Source of the DNA: Novipirellula herctigrandis
Lineage (GTDB): Bacteria; Planctomycetota; Planctomycetia; Pirellulales; Pirellulaceae
Length of the DNA stretch: 64,000 nt
Reading direction: 5' to 3'
NCBI GenBank assembly: GCA_007859835.1
Contig: SJPJ01000001.1
Span: 8,222,329-8,286,328, forward strand
Part shown: piece by piece, positions 9,140 through 18,051 of the stretch
Position numbering within the stretch: the first letter of the stretch is position 1
How the letters are laid out: every line of letters starts with the position of its first letter
Program-made: the position numbers and the translations under genes
Notes under the pieces: model-generated
Databases searched by the model: none
What the model saw: only the letters and a program-made list of their open reading frames with translations
Told to the model about the DNA's origin: nothing

Positions 9140-9522
9140 GCTGCTAACCTGAGAATTGAATTGGGGAGGGGCACGAAATATAAGTGCGCACGAAATCGAT
9201 TTGCACACGAAGTTTAGGTGCAAGCGAAATCTTAGTGCAACTGTATCTTAACCCCTCCGTGTCGTGTTTGGTTACGCAAGAACGCTAGGGTTAACGGAGA
9301 AACAGGTTTTGACCATCACGAATTCGATTTGGTCATCGCGGTTCTACGCCGCAGCTTTTCATGGTGTCTCCGTTGATTCAGGAGGCAATGCGTTCATTCT
9401 TGGCTCATCAATGTCAGCTCGTGTATGATTGTGCCATCAAGGATCGATCAGTTCACGTTCATCTTGCTTTGACTTGCCGTCGCATGAATCAGCGTCGCGA
9501 ACTTAGGAATTGGACTCGCTCC

Positions 9523-9636
9523 GATCAACTGGCCGATCAACTGGCCGATCGGTTGGTTGTCGATCGGTTGGTTGTCGATCGGTTGGTTGTCGATCGGTTG
9601 GTTGTCGATCGGTTGGTTGTCGATCGGTTGGTTGTC
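9523..9636. repeat. Tandem repeats: 2 x 12 bp then 6 x 15 bp
   Basis: GATCAACTGGCC is present twice (9523-9546), followed by six perfect copies of GATCGGTTGGTTGTC (9547-9636). The copies are identical, which suggests recent expansion by slippage. There are no spacers, so it is not a CRISPR. It occupies the position where the other tRNA modules carry a terminator-like hairpin. Confidence 0.9.
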
Positions 9637-9682
9637 GGTCGAAGGTATCGTAAATTCTTGATTCGGCGAAACTTAGAAACAA

Positions 9683-9724
9683 TCGGGGCGACAAGATTTG
9701 AAACTGCGACCACTGCGTCCCGAA
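9683..9724 (-). other. tRNA-Pro(CGG) 3'-half fragment, candidate att remnant
   Basis: These 42 bases match 39 of 42 bases of the 3' half of the intact tRNA-Pro at 42639-42680, in the same orientation, from the discriminator base back through the anticodon. The 5' half is absent. This is the pattern left when an element integrates into the 3' end of a tRNA gene. The intact gene's 3' end faces this fragment across 33 kb. Confidence 0.7.
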
Positions 9725-10126
9725 TAGAGGCGAGACAACTATGTAACTTCTTTTCCCGCTTTTGCTTACGTTTGCTAAGACGGCGAACGGTCCGTATTCG
9801 GGTCAGAGGTCCAGGTGGATTCAGCAACTCGTCAGGGTAGTTCGCATCTAACCAAATTGCATTCAATCAAGAAAGCGACTCAGTGCCACTCAAAGAGTGA
9901 ACGCTGACTTGCACCAACTTTCTTCTGACCTCATGAAGTGGGCTCCCACTGGTCAGTGTTCCCACTGGTCAGTCGTAGCTTTCGTCGTCATCAACAACCC
10001 TGGTACTACCCAGCGGCGTTTGGCGACGATGTGCACCGCACATCGGTGGGCGGAACCGGAGCAGGTTGGCGGCCACGCCATGCAGACTCCAGCCTGATGA
10101 AACCGGAGCGAGCAAGAACAATGAAA

Positions 10127-10163
10127 AGTTTGCACCGGCGTCGGCCTCCGGTGCGCACAAACT
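10127..10163. repeat. Imperfect inverted repeat
   Basis: AGTTTGCACCGG at 10127-10138 pairs with CCGGTGCGCACAAACT at 10148-10163 if four bases bulge out. It could be a decayed palindromic repeat or an RNA hairpin. Its role is unknown. Confidence 0.4.
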
Positions 10164-10495
10164 AGTCGCCAGAAATTGCTTTGGTCTCCACGACCTACAG
10201 CAAACTGCGGATCCTGAAACTAGCTTATTCATACGCACTTCGCGAGGAGAGTGGCAAACGATTGGCTAAGGAAATCCTCAGCTAATTCTACGTTCGCTGC
10301 CCGTTAACTATCGTTGCCCGGAGCGTCCACCCGATGCCGTAGCCAGATTCCCTATGGTTGTTGGGCCGTAGATGTCACGACCGAACGGAAACGCTAGAAT
10401 ACAGCGAGCTGCCCAAGCCTGGAGGCGACTTGCACAGTCCATTGTCTTCTAGGCCAACAAATTTTCGCATCAACTTTTTCGTTTTCTCAACTTTC

Positions 10496-12361
10496 GTGAG
10501 GCGACACGCATTGCAGGAATCTGGACACTATTCGATTGCTGGATTCTTTTTCCAGTTGCTCGCTTCAGCGGATGATGCTCTGAAGCTGTATTTCACGAAT
10601 ACAGATCCGAATGAATTGTCCGCAATCTTCACCTTGGAAAAACTTGGCCAGGATGGAATCATCTCGTATCCCAACAACCATCGCTTGCGGATGATTCAGT
10701 ACAAGTACTCAAGTACCGGAAAACATCTGGAGCCGACTGATCTCCGAGATATTTTGATTGCTTTCCGCCGTAGCACTTTGGCTGCCAAGGTGCAGCCAGC
10801 CGACATCGACTGCTATTTGACGACGAACCGACCTTTGAGCGAAGCGACGAAGAAGTGGTTCGATGGAAACTCTGCGAAGAAAATGACAGGGCACCAATTC
10901 AGGGATCTTTTGCACGATGGAATCGAAGCCAAGACCAAAAAAACGCTTCCGTTCACCAAATTTCACACTGTATTTGATTGCTTGAAATACGATCGACGCG
11001 ACCTAAATGCAGCCAAGTCCGAAATCGAGTCAGTGGCCAACAGCCACGGGATGAAGGAACACGAGTTAGCGATTGGCATCAACAACCTGATCGGACTGCT
11101 AACCGGAATCGCTTCCTCCACCACACGAGACTTAAATCGTCAGCAACTGATTGAAGCTCTCGTTGGCCGCACAGATCCCCTGAGTTTGACCTGCGATCGG
11201 TCAGCCGAGATTCAGAAGAAAGCAGTTCTCTCTTTCAAAAAGATGCAAGGTGCAGCCGAAACCACTCTTCATCGAGGCATTGTATCAGAGATTGCGAAAG
11301 CGGCTGCGCTGCACCCATTCATTGTTGTTAAAGGTGAAGGAGGCTGTGGCAAAACCGTGACGGTTTGTGATTCGGCCATCGAAAATTTGGGAACGAGAGG
11401 TGTTCCGCCTGGTTTCGTTTTGATTGTCAAAGCCTACCAACTCAATCAAACGTCCGTGCAAGATGCGGTACGAAGGTGGCGCAACCAGAACGAGAACCCG
11501 GATCAACTTGCGTGGGATGAGACGATGAAGCGATTGGAGAAGGCCAATTCGCAGCGGCCAGTTTTGACACTGTACATTGACGGAGTCGATGAACGGCATG
11601 GTCGACAAGGGTTGCCAACCAAGGCTCGCAACTTTCTATGCGAACTGATATTTGCAGCGACAGAGTCGAGCCGTAACGGAATGCCGACCTTCAGTGTTGT
11701 TCTTAGCTGTCGTAGCGAGAGCGAGTTGAGCGGTCTTGGTGGCGGCGGTTTTCCATTTTCGGAAAAGCCATTCCCCTTCTCGGTCTCGGAGTTTACTAAC
11801 GGTGATCTGTCCAGACTCGCAAGTGAGCTCAAAAGTTGTCCCCGTGCTGGACGCCGGATCAGGGACCACCTCGCCACACGACAGACGAGACGCGGCGTAG
11901 CTCCCTCAACCGAAAAACCGGTTCATTTAGATCGGATTGACATCATTCGCCACCCCGTATTTTGGCGATGCTTCACCCTATTGAGCGTTCCCGAGCAACA
12001 CTCATTCTTGGACGGCACAGCCGAATCACGAGACGCGATTGCACTGTCGTACGTTCGTTGGTTCTTCCAAAAAGTAACCGATCGCATTGGAGATCTACCG
12101 CTCAACGCAGCTCAAGTTGCGATGAAGGAATCGGCTAAACGCTTTCTTGCTGGCAACCCATCTCGGGAAGCTGATTTGAATGACGACTGGCTTGTTCCCT
12201 GCGATGCAGTCAAGTGTCCTCCGACCCACCAGATGCCGATCTTTGATGAAGCAGTGTCCGCCGGTCTAATTGAGCATGAAAGTGGCGGTAACAATCGAAA
12301 GTGGCGGTGGAATCGTCCTTGGCTTTGCGAGTATTTTGCAAGGGAGAATATCAATGGCTGA
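10496..12361 (+). CDS. Cap4-like nuclease domain fused to STAND/AAA-like P-loop NTPase (candidate defence effector)
   Basis: Taken from the GTG at 10496 the product has 621 residues; the frame is open back to a TTG at 10358, and no good ribosome site decides the start. Residues ~10-130 resemble DUF4297/Cap4 PD-(D/E)xK nucleases: GFFFQLLAS helix, LEKLGQD acidic turn (~45-52), then the IQYKYSS strand (~66-72) giving the Q-x-K core. Residues ~270-500 are an NTPase with Walker A GEGGCGKT and Walker B LTLYIDGVDER, then a VVLSCRSESE sensor-like strand. The C-terminal ~120 residues are helical. It overlaps the next gene by 8 bases. This is a nuclease-NTPase layout as in Avs-type antiviral proteins, but without the usual fused TPR/HEAT sensor. 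Function is inference. Confidence 0.75.
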   Translation: MRRHALQESGHYSIAGFFFQLLASADDALKLYFTNTDPNELSAIFTLEKLGQDGIISYPNNHRLRMIQYKYSSTGKHLEPTDLRDILIAFRRSTLAAKVQPADIDCYLTTNRPLSEATKKWFDGNSAKKMTGHQFRDLLHDGIEAKTKKTLPFTKFHTVFDCLKYDRRDLNAAKSEIESVANSHGMKEHELAIGINNLIGLLTGIASSTTRDLNRQQLIEALVGRTDPLSLTCDRSAEIQKKAVLSFKKMQGAAETTLHRGIVSEIAKAAALHPFIVVKGEGGCGKTVTVCDSAIENLGTRGVPPGFVLIVKAYQLNQTSVQDAVRRWRNQNENPDQLAWDETMKRLEKANSQRPVLTLYIDGVDERHGRQGLPTKARNFLCELIFAATESSRNGMPTFSVVLSCRSESELSGLGGGGFPFSEKPFPFSVSEFTNGDLSRLASELKSCPRAGRRIRDHLATRQTRRGVAPSTEKPVHLDRIDIIRHPVFWRCFTLLSVPEQHSFLDGTAESRDAIALSYVRWFFQKVTDRIGDLPLNAAQVAMKESAKRFLAGNPSREADLNDDWLVPCDAVKCPPTHQMPIFDEAVSAGLIEHESGGNNRKWRWNRPWLCEYFARENING

Positions 12362-15300
12362 GCAAAGCCCCGAAATGCTGGAAGCGCAACATCCTTTCGA
12401 TCAACGATTGGAATCCGCGAATACATTGGACGAAGTCCGACAACTATTTCTTGATGTTTTCGAGGCACGAGATGCTGTCGGGGGTGGTTACGCCATCGAC
12501 TATGCCAACTCGCTTTGCTCTGCGGCAGCCAGTGCGACTCGTACCCATCCCGAAGTCGTCAGCGAGTTGATCGACCGGCTAGTTTTACCGTTTGTTGAGT
12601 TAAGAAATGACTCGGATGATAAGTCGTTGCGGTTTTCGATCGACCAAGACTATTTGCGAAAGAACATCAGCCAATGGATTTACCAATACTCCTATGACGA
12701 GATGTGTCTGGTTCGTGCGTCAGTGTTGACCGTATTAGAGGAGAAACTGCGAACCAAGCCTCAAGATTGTTTTTTCTGGTGCATCTCCCGGATTGGTTAC
12801 CGAAGTTCATCAATCGCAACATTACTTTGGAAGATGGCTAACGGCAATGGTCAACATGCGGCGATCGCAGCGAGAACGCTGATCGCGACCGGACTCGACG
12901 AAGCGGAGCGTGATCTGATTCTCGATCGAGTCCAATCCAAGTTGGGAAAGCTGCGATTCGTAGAACTAACCGAGTTGGCGATCCAGGAACTAGTGGGCCC
13001 AAAGCGAATGGAGATTGCCATGCATTTCCTCGATCACGTATTTCGCCAAAAGGAGAGCAAGCGACGCTTGGGACAAGGTTTGGCCATCAGCGTCGTAACG
13101 CGGGCAGTCGACCGATGTGACGACGACGCCAAAACCCATGATGAAGTTTGGTCGTTGCTTAGCAAACGTGGAGAGGAGGTCTCTCAATCCGGCGAGTACG
13201 GCTTCCGGTGCAACTCAGCGCAAGTCGTCAATGACTATTTCGTTAGCTTTGCCGCCGAAATGCAACAAGACAATGCGGAGCGTGGTCATCTCAACTACAT
13301 CTACCTGTCGCGGTTGCAAGAGTTGGTAAAGCCAGCTCATCTGCGAGGGGCGCGAAAATTCAAGAATCAGGAGGTATCCGAATGGTTGGAGAAAATCGCA
13401 GGTCGTGACACAGGTCACCATGGGCAGTTCACGACGACTAGCTCTGAACTTAAACCCTTAGCGATGGCGGCGTTGCTGGAATTGGGCTTCCAACCGGATC
13501 AGGCGTTTATTGCGAACGCGGTTGCCCGTGAGTCTAGCGGTTTCGTTTCACAGGAAGTGGCTAAGCTGCTCGCCTGTAGTCGCATCAGTGAACTACCTCG
13601 CGAGATTCTCGACCTTGTTAGCGAACGTCCTGTTGTCAATGTCGAAGTCCAAAGCGACGACACCGCTGCCGATAGCGCTGAGGATAACGAGCACTTTTGC
13701 AAGCAGTTGGGCTTAATCGAACTCACCCAGTCTTGTCGTAGTCGCAACGCATTTGAAGCGATGCTGGAGTTCCGCTTCACCTATGAAGGTCGGGTGCTGA
13801 TGGTGACCATTGAAGCGCTCTGTGAATTGGCAATTGCGAGGATCGAAGAAGGTGATGATGACGTTGCAGAAGTCCTGCTGGAAATCGCACGACATGGTGG
13901 CGACAGAAACCATCGTGAGACCGCTATCTCTGTGTTTTGTCGGCTTTGCTGGAGCGGGTATGTACACGGCATCCAGTTAAGTGTTTTGGTTCGACTTGCT
14001 CAAGATGAAGGGATCGAGGCGTATATCCGAAGCGAAGTTCTCCAAGCGATTGCACGAACTAAGTTCGAGGTTTCTGAAACAAGCAAAACGCAACTCTGGT
14101 CATTGACAGATTCGACCGACGAGACTCTCCGTTGGCGGGCCTTCGAGGTTTTTATCATGAAGGATTGGCTGGACGAGAAGTCAGAGCGGTTGTTGTTGGA
14201 TCGACTCCAGTTGGCGTTCACTGATGATCAGCTCAATGTTGCCGAACCGGAATCGCTGATGGGTTGGCAGGCTTACTTGCTCGGTGTTCTTTACCAACGG
14301 GATGTCGAGCGATTTGCCACCGCAGTCTCGTCCGTGTTCCTTCAGGCAAGAGCGGATGTTTTTTATCAACTCATCCGTCCAGTGCGACGAGTCGGCGATA
14401 CCAATCCGGCGAAAGTTATCACCGCTTTGGCGTCGAGAATTGTGTCGCTTAACACTTCATACTCGACCGACACAGGTTTATTTTCAGTGTTGGCGGAACT
14501 GTCGCCCGATCTTTTATTGGATTTCATTGACTCCGCAAGCTGGCAGGACTGGAGGGTCGAAGGCAGGGCTGCATTGTGCGAAGCCGCAGAGACAGTTCTA
14601 CGTCAGGTGCGGCCTCGTGACACGCTAGTATGGATGCTCCCCTTCATTAAAGACTCATCGTTCCAGGTTCGTCGATCAGCGTACCGCGTACTATCACGGA
14701 TTGATCACGAACAACTTTTTACGTCATGTCGGTTGTGGGCTGGCAGCGAAGATCGCGAGTGGGAACGGCGCTCAGCCGAGTCAACGGAGTGGCTCCCCAC
14801 AACTCTATTCTCGGATGACGTGCTTCGCTCAATGGAGTTTCAGGGGCACCGAGAACCAGCCGTGCGAGACGCTTTTGATGGCGTACTGCTTCGTCGGCGA
14901 CAGAGACAATGGACCGAAAGTTATACGGAGAAGCTCTTTTCGTTTTGCCGAAGTGAATCGTTCGATGTTGGCGAAGCACTACGGCTTGCGAGGGCAATCG
15001 CGAAACTTGGTGATGACGCAACGCTAACGCAGATCAAACAGTTTGTTGAATCATCATCGCTGTCGATTGGTGCAAGAAACATACTCAAACGAGCCAAAAA
15101 ACAACTCGAAAAACAGTGGAAACAAACCACGGCAAAGTGGCCTGAACCGTGGTCGCATGAAGAGGGGGAAATCGACTTGGTAGACGGTCTTTTTGTCTTG
15201 GAAGATGGCACCAAAATCAGCGGCGCAATGACTTTGTGGCGAAAGCACCGCTACGACCAGTCCGAAAAATACTCATGGGGCGGGGTCGCCGTGGACCTAT

Positions 15301-15908
15301 CGGGCAAGCTTGGGTTTCATCGCGAGAGCAGAGAAGTGCGTCTTGAAATCGCTGGTCGTCCGACCTCGGAGATATTGATTGGGATCGTCCAGTCCAGTTC
15401 TTGGAAAGGAACCGCAGTTCAATTCCACGGCCAGTCCGCGTATCCAGATCGTCCTTTAGCAACAACGAGGCAATCGGCCATTTTTGATCAAGTGGTCAAA
15501 CTTTTTGGAGAAATGGAACTTGGCTTGACGTCGGAACAAGCCGATCGCGTCGCGAACCGAATTCAACCGATTTTGGAAGCGTCTGATTTAGCCGCCATGC
15601 TGAAGCCGAACGCGAGTCATTCGGAACGGAGTCTGCTTCATCAGGAAGTTGGCACGATCCTTCATGCGATTGGAAGAGAGCTACGAGACATTCCAATGTG
15701 CGGAATCGTCTTATGGCAAATTGCTAGTCGCCTGTTGGCGTTCGAGTCGCTCGAACTGCGGCTAATACCGTCTGAATTTGACCGGTTTGTGGCCCTGGTG
15801 ACTGGCGAAGATGAGAATCCACCGGATGAATTGCTGCTTTGGCTGCGCCAACATGCGATGCCCAGTGACAGCGCCGAGATCTCCGCTCAAAGCTTGCGCA
15901 ACGATTGA
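12354..15908 (+). CDS. Giant HEAT/ARM-like helical repeat protein coupled to nuclease-NTPase
   Basis: The start ATG at 12354 overlaps the upstream stop (ATGGCTGA) and has AGGGAG 8 bases before it; an earlier in-frame ATG at 12270 is deep in the previous gene. The 1184-residue product is soluble, without signal or TM segments. Residues ~50-910 are amphipathic helix pairs reminiscent of HEAT repeats, for example VRRSAYRVLSRI, IRSEVLQAIARTKF and LRLARAIAKLGDDATL. A basic helix KRAKKQLEKQWKQ leads into a beta-rich unit at ~940-1060 (VDGLFVLEDGTKISGAM, YSWGGVAVDLSGKLGF) and a helical C-terminus. I recognise no named family. Translational coupling suggests a complex with the NTPase, with the repeats as sensor or regulator; that is inference. 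Confidence 0.8.
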   Translation: MAEQSPEMLEAQHPFDQRLESANTLDEVRQLFLDVFEARDAVGGGYAIDYANSLCSAAASATRTHPEVVSELIDRLVLPFVELRNDSDDKSLRFSIDQDYLRKNISQWIYQYSYDEMCLVRASVLTVLEEKLRTKPQDCFFWCISRIGYRSSSIATLLWKMANGNGQHAAIAARTLIATGLDEAERDLILDRVQSKLGKLRFVELTELAIQELVGPKRMEIAMHFLDHVFRQKESKRRLGQGLAISVVTRAVDRCDDDAKTHDEVWSLLSKRGEEVSQSGEYGFRCNSAQVVNDYFVSFAAEMQQDNAERGHLNYIYLSRLQELVKPAHLRGARKFKNQEVSEWLEKIAGRDTGHHGQFTTTSSELKPLAMAALLELGFQPDQAFIANAVARESSGFVSQEVAKLLACSRISELPREILDLVSERPVVNVEVQSDDTAADSAEDNEHFCKQLGLIELTQSCRSRNAFEAMLEFRFTYEGRVLMVTIEALCELAIARIEEGDDDVAEVLLEIARHGGDRNHRETAISVFCRLCWSGYVHGIQLSVLVRLAQDEGIEAYIRSEVLQAIARTKFEVSETSKTQLWSLTDSTDETLRWRAFEVFIMKDWLDEKSERLLLDRLQLAFTDDQLNVAEPESLMGWQAYLLGVLYQRDVERFATAVSSVFLQARADVFYQLIRPVRRVGDTNPAKVITALASRIVSLNTSYSTDTGLFSVLAELSPDLLLDFIDSASWQDWRVEGRAALCEAAETVLRQVRPRDTLVWMLPFIKDSSFQVRRSAYRVLSRIDHEQLFTSCRLWAGSEDREWERRSAESTEWLPTTLFSDDVLRSMEFQGHREPAVRDAFDGVLLRRRQRQWTESYTEKLFSFCRSESFDVGEALRLARAIAKLGDDATLTQIKQFVESSSLSIGARNILKRAKKQLEKQWKQTTAKWPEPWSHEEGEIDLVDGLFVLEDGTKISGAMTLWRKHRYDQSEKYSWGGVAVDLSGKLGFHRESREVRLEIAGRPTSEILIGIVQSSSWKGTAVQFHGQSAYPDRPLATTRQSAIFDQVVKLFGEMELGLTSEQADRVANRIQPILEASDLAAMLKPNASHSERSLLHQEVGTILHAIGRELRDIPMCGIVLWQIASRLLAFESLELRLIPSEFDRFVALVTGEDENPPDELLLWLRQHAMPSDSAEISAQSLRND

Positions 15909-15911
15909 CGC

Positions 15912-16271
15912 CTACGCGGCTCTTTGGCTGACATTCAGAAACTGATTGCCACAAAGTGCTACTGCTAGTTGCGTTCGCTGAGAATCCGCGACGCAAGCAT
16001 ACCCCGTGTCAAAGCGATTTTGCCAAATGTGCCTTCGATCCTCTGGAAGTCTCGCCAGTGCAGCATCGAGTTCGCCATCGGAAACTAAGAGGCTTTCCTT
16101 CAAAACGTCCGATTTTGCCGGCAATTCAGCGAGAATCGCGTCGCGGTAATCACAGAATCCTGAGTATTCAGTTGATTCAGTATCTTGCTGCCGCATTGTG
16201 ACCGTACTCCCCAGAATTAGTTGGAAACCTATTGGTAAATAGACGATCGCCAAGAGCCACGTCCAGGCCAT
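15912..16271 (-). CDS. Small hypothetical protein with N-terminal membrane anchor
   Basis: The 119-residue frame starts MAWTWLLAIVYLPIGFQLIL, a plausible signal anchor, followed by a polar helical region with RHIWQNRFDTGYACVADSQR. I do not recognise it. It is convergent with the HEAT-like gene and only 3 bases from it. The start has no clear ribosome site. It could be a real small exported protein or a remnant. Confidence 0.4.
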   Translation of the reverse strand: MAWTWLLAIVYLPIGFQLILGSTVTMRQQDTESTEYSGFCDYRDAILAELPAKSDVLKESLLVSDGELDAALARLPEDRRHIWQNRFDTGYACVADSQRTQLAVALCGNQFLNVSQRAA

Positions 16272-16693
16272 TCTTCGATTTTTTCGCTATCGCGGCATTC
16301 GGACTCGATGGGTTTGATTCTTCGAGTCGGGTTGCATGGCGACCCAAGCCTAACCCTCCCGATTTTGGATAATGTTCGTCCAGTGCCTGGCGACTTCGTC
16401 GACGCGGGGATTCAATTTTCCGCCCCAATTGAGTGCCGAAAATCGGACGAGTGCGAAAATGGGACGGAGGAAATATTTCGGCTTCACGGAGGTAGTCGGC
16501 TAACAAACGCTGCGCGCTCCGGTGGCCGACACCGGAGCCCACGGCGATCTCAAACAGGAAACACCGACGCGAGTTTCCGATTTGATCAACTCTCCGATTG
16601 GTGCCAGCCATTGAAGGTCGACCAAAAGAGACGTGGGTCTTGAAGGGACGCATGGAACCGGCAACGCCCGCTGTCCGCTTTGATTCTCGGAAC
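16272..16693. other. No recognisable gene
   Basis: Overlapping frames exist on both strands, but none has a family signature or ribosome site. The bases ACGCTGCGCGCTCCGGTGGC near 16507 suggest a decayed coding sequence. I see no repeat. Confidence 0.4.
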
Positions 16694-17008
16694 CTATTTG
16701 AGAAAACTGAAAAGGAGCGTGCCGACGGTGATGAACCCCAGGATGACCACCAGCAGGTTTGGCATGATCTTGAACTTCTTCAGCAACGAGGGGCCAAACT
16801 GGCCAATCAACAGTAGCGAAACAACCATCCCTAGAATCGCCCCTGCTGTGATGCCTCTCGCCATCAGAAACGCCGAGAGCAGAAGGAGTCCGCCAGTGAT
16901 GCTGCCTGCGATCAAAGAAGCCTTGCTGGCAGCTTTGACATAGCCCATGACTCCTCCAAAGACGACAAAAGCTCCAAAGATTGCTGTCACGATTACCGGA
17001 AAGTCCAC
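16694..17008 (-). CDS. TMEM14/UPF0136-family small membrane protein
   Basis: From the GTG at 17008, which has AGAGAG about 6 bases upstream, the product is 104 residues and nearly all membrane. There are four hydrophobic segments: VTAIFGAFVVFGGVMGYV, SLIAGSITGGLLLLSAF, TAGAILGMVVSLLLIGQF and PNLLVVILGFITVGTLL. The glycine-rich first helix and the KASKASLIAG-like loop (here KAASKASLIAG) match the TMEM14 family, which includes mitochondrial and cyanobacterial members linked to haem or fatty-acid export. The role here is unknown. A longer frame upstream reads through unrelated sequence and is not used. Confidence 0.75.
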   Translation of the reverse strand: MDFPVIVTAIFGAFVVFGGVMGYVKAASKASLIAGSITGGLLLLSAFLMARGITAGAILGMVVSLLLIGQFGPSLLKKFKIMPNLLVVILGFITVGTLLFSFLK

Positions 17009-17484
17009 ACAAGTCTCTCTAATTTGGATCGCCAAGTTCTGGCAGAAATGATTCAGCGGATTCGAACACAGATCCATCCACTCAAGCCGCCTTTCGCCGA
17101 ATTGTAATGAGTCGCCCCCAATGTGCCAGCCACGAATGGCACCTCCGAGTATTTCGTACGACTCCCACGCAGGACTCAAAGCTGCGTCCGGATGGAGGGA
17201 ACCTGCTGAAACAGAGTCAGGTTCTAGCCGCCGTTGTTTGCCTTGGAAACGCCACTTGTCCCAATCACTGGCGATCGCAAGTTTTTGACCGCGAAAGGTC
17301 TACGATCCACCCTCAGCCGCTCAGATACGCTGTTGTTTTCGTGACAGCGGGTGCATCGTCCTCAGCAGCTCGCGTTCGACCGAACCTCGCATCGGTGAAT
17401 TCAACATCTGCAGTTATAGATCGCGCTGAGTCAATCGCGTCGATGCACGCCAGGAAACTGAAGCGTGATGCCGTTGCATCGCCT
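17009..17484. other. No recognisable gene
   Basis: This stretch has a plus-strand frame (17107-17613) without any family signature, which runs into the tRNA-linked repeat module. I see nothing else. Confidence 0.4.
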
Positions 17485-17709
17485 GAAAGGGGCGATAGGA
17501 TTGGAACACTGCTAAACGGTTCCCAATCAAGACGCTACGGAACGCGATGGTCTAAGACGCCGAGACCCTCGCATTCGTTTGAACCGGCAAGAAGAGATGA
17601 AAGAACAGCGTAAACGGTTGCTACTCAAGGAGAAACAGCCAGCCACGAATCGACGTAGCTGGCTGTTTTGAATTCAAGTCGGGGCAACCAGACACGGTTA
17701 GAACTTTTT
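17485..17709 (-). repeat. tRNA-linked repeat module A
   Basis: Three elements recur in modules A, B and C in the same order. First is a degenerate tRNA 3'-end-like 23-mer (17485-17507, GGATTGGAAC core). Then, 148 bases on, a hairpin with perfect 11-bp arms AAACAGCCAGC/GCTGGCTGTTT (17633-17643, 17658-17668). Last is TCGGGGC, the complement of a tRNA acceptor 3' strand, at 17679. The 47 bases from 17663 match module B (28371-28417) with one mismatch. It reads as a decayed copy of the tRNA-Pro downstream region and is a likely old integration boundary. Confidence 0.7.
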
Positions 17710-17975
17710 TGTCGCGGTATTGTCGAGCTGCAAACATCGCAACCTTTTGTGTGCAGTCATGTTGCGGCGGTATTTCCGTAATCTGTTTGCAGAATCAACA
17801 TGCTCAATTGGCACGTTCGGCTTCGCGCATCGGTCGAAACACCGATGCGTGCAACATCGGTTGGCGAAGTTACTTGGGCGGTCCGCCACCTGGCGCAATT
17901 CCCAAGCACCTCCCGTGGTCGGGTTCGTCGTGTGAAGATTCATGTGATCTCGCCAGTTGAGTATCACTTGACGAC

Positions 17976-17998
17976 AGATCATATATCATTCATGATCT
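17976..17998. promoter_or_regulatory. Candidate GntR operator
   Basis: A perfect inverted repeat AGATCAT-N9-ATGATCT lies 54-76 bases upstream of the GntR-family start codon, in a visibly AT-rich stretch. FCD-type GntR repressors usually bind such dyads next to their own gene. The assignment is inference from symmetry and position. Confidence 0.45.
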
Positions 17999-18051
17999 AT
18001 GGAGTCATCTCGACTTTCTGTTATTCTTTCACGATCGAGGAGCCCAGTCTC

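Larger units (their letters stand above)
9140..10495. other. Gene-poor, repeat-bearing region at the island edge
   Basis: I see no convincing gene here. The one longer frame (9361-9840, plus strand) owes its length to the tandem repeat and matches no family. The stretch holds two tandem repeat blocks, a tRNA-Pro 3' fragment, a repeated TCCCACTGGTCAGT pair near 9945-9975 and an imperfect hairpin at 10127-10163. Any promoter for the two-gene system downstream must lie at its right end. Confidence 0.6.

Noticed and set aside
9547-9636. Possible CRISPR array
   Set aside because: The units are directly tandem with no spacers and are only 15 bp; no cas genes are present.
9361-9840. Open frame of 159 codons across the 15-bp repeat
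   Set aside because: Its length comes from the repeat, which has no stops in that phase; no ribosome site or family signature is seen, and it runs through the tRNA fragment.
12270-12353. Earlier start of the HEAT-like gene
   Set aside because: The ATG at 12354 has a good ribosome site and the tight overlap expected for coupling; the upstream part is inside the NTPase gene.
16177-16653. Minus-strand frame of 158 codons
   Set aside because: No domain, signal peptide or ribosome site, and it overlaps the better candidate at 15912-16271 in another frame.
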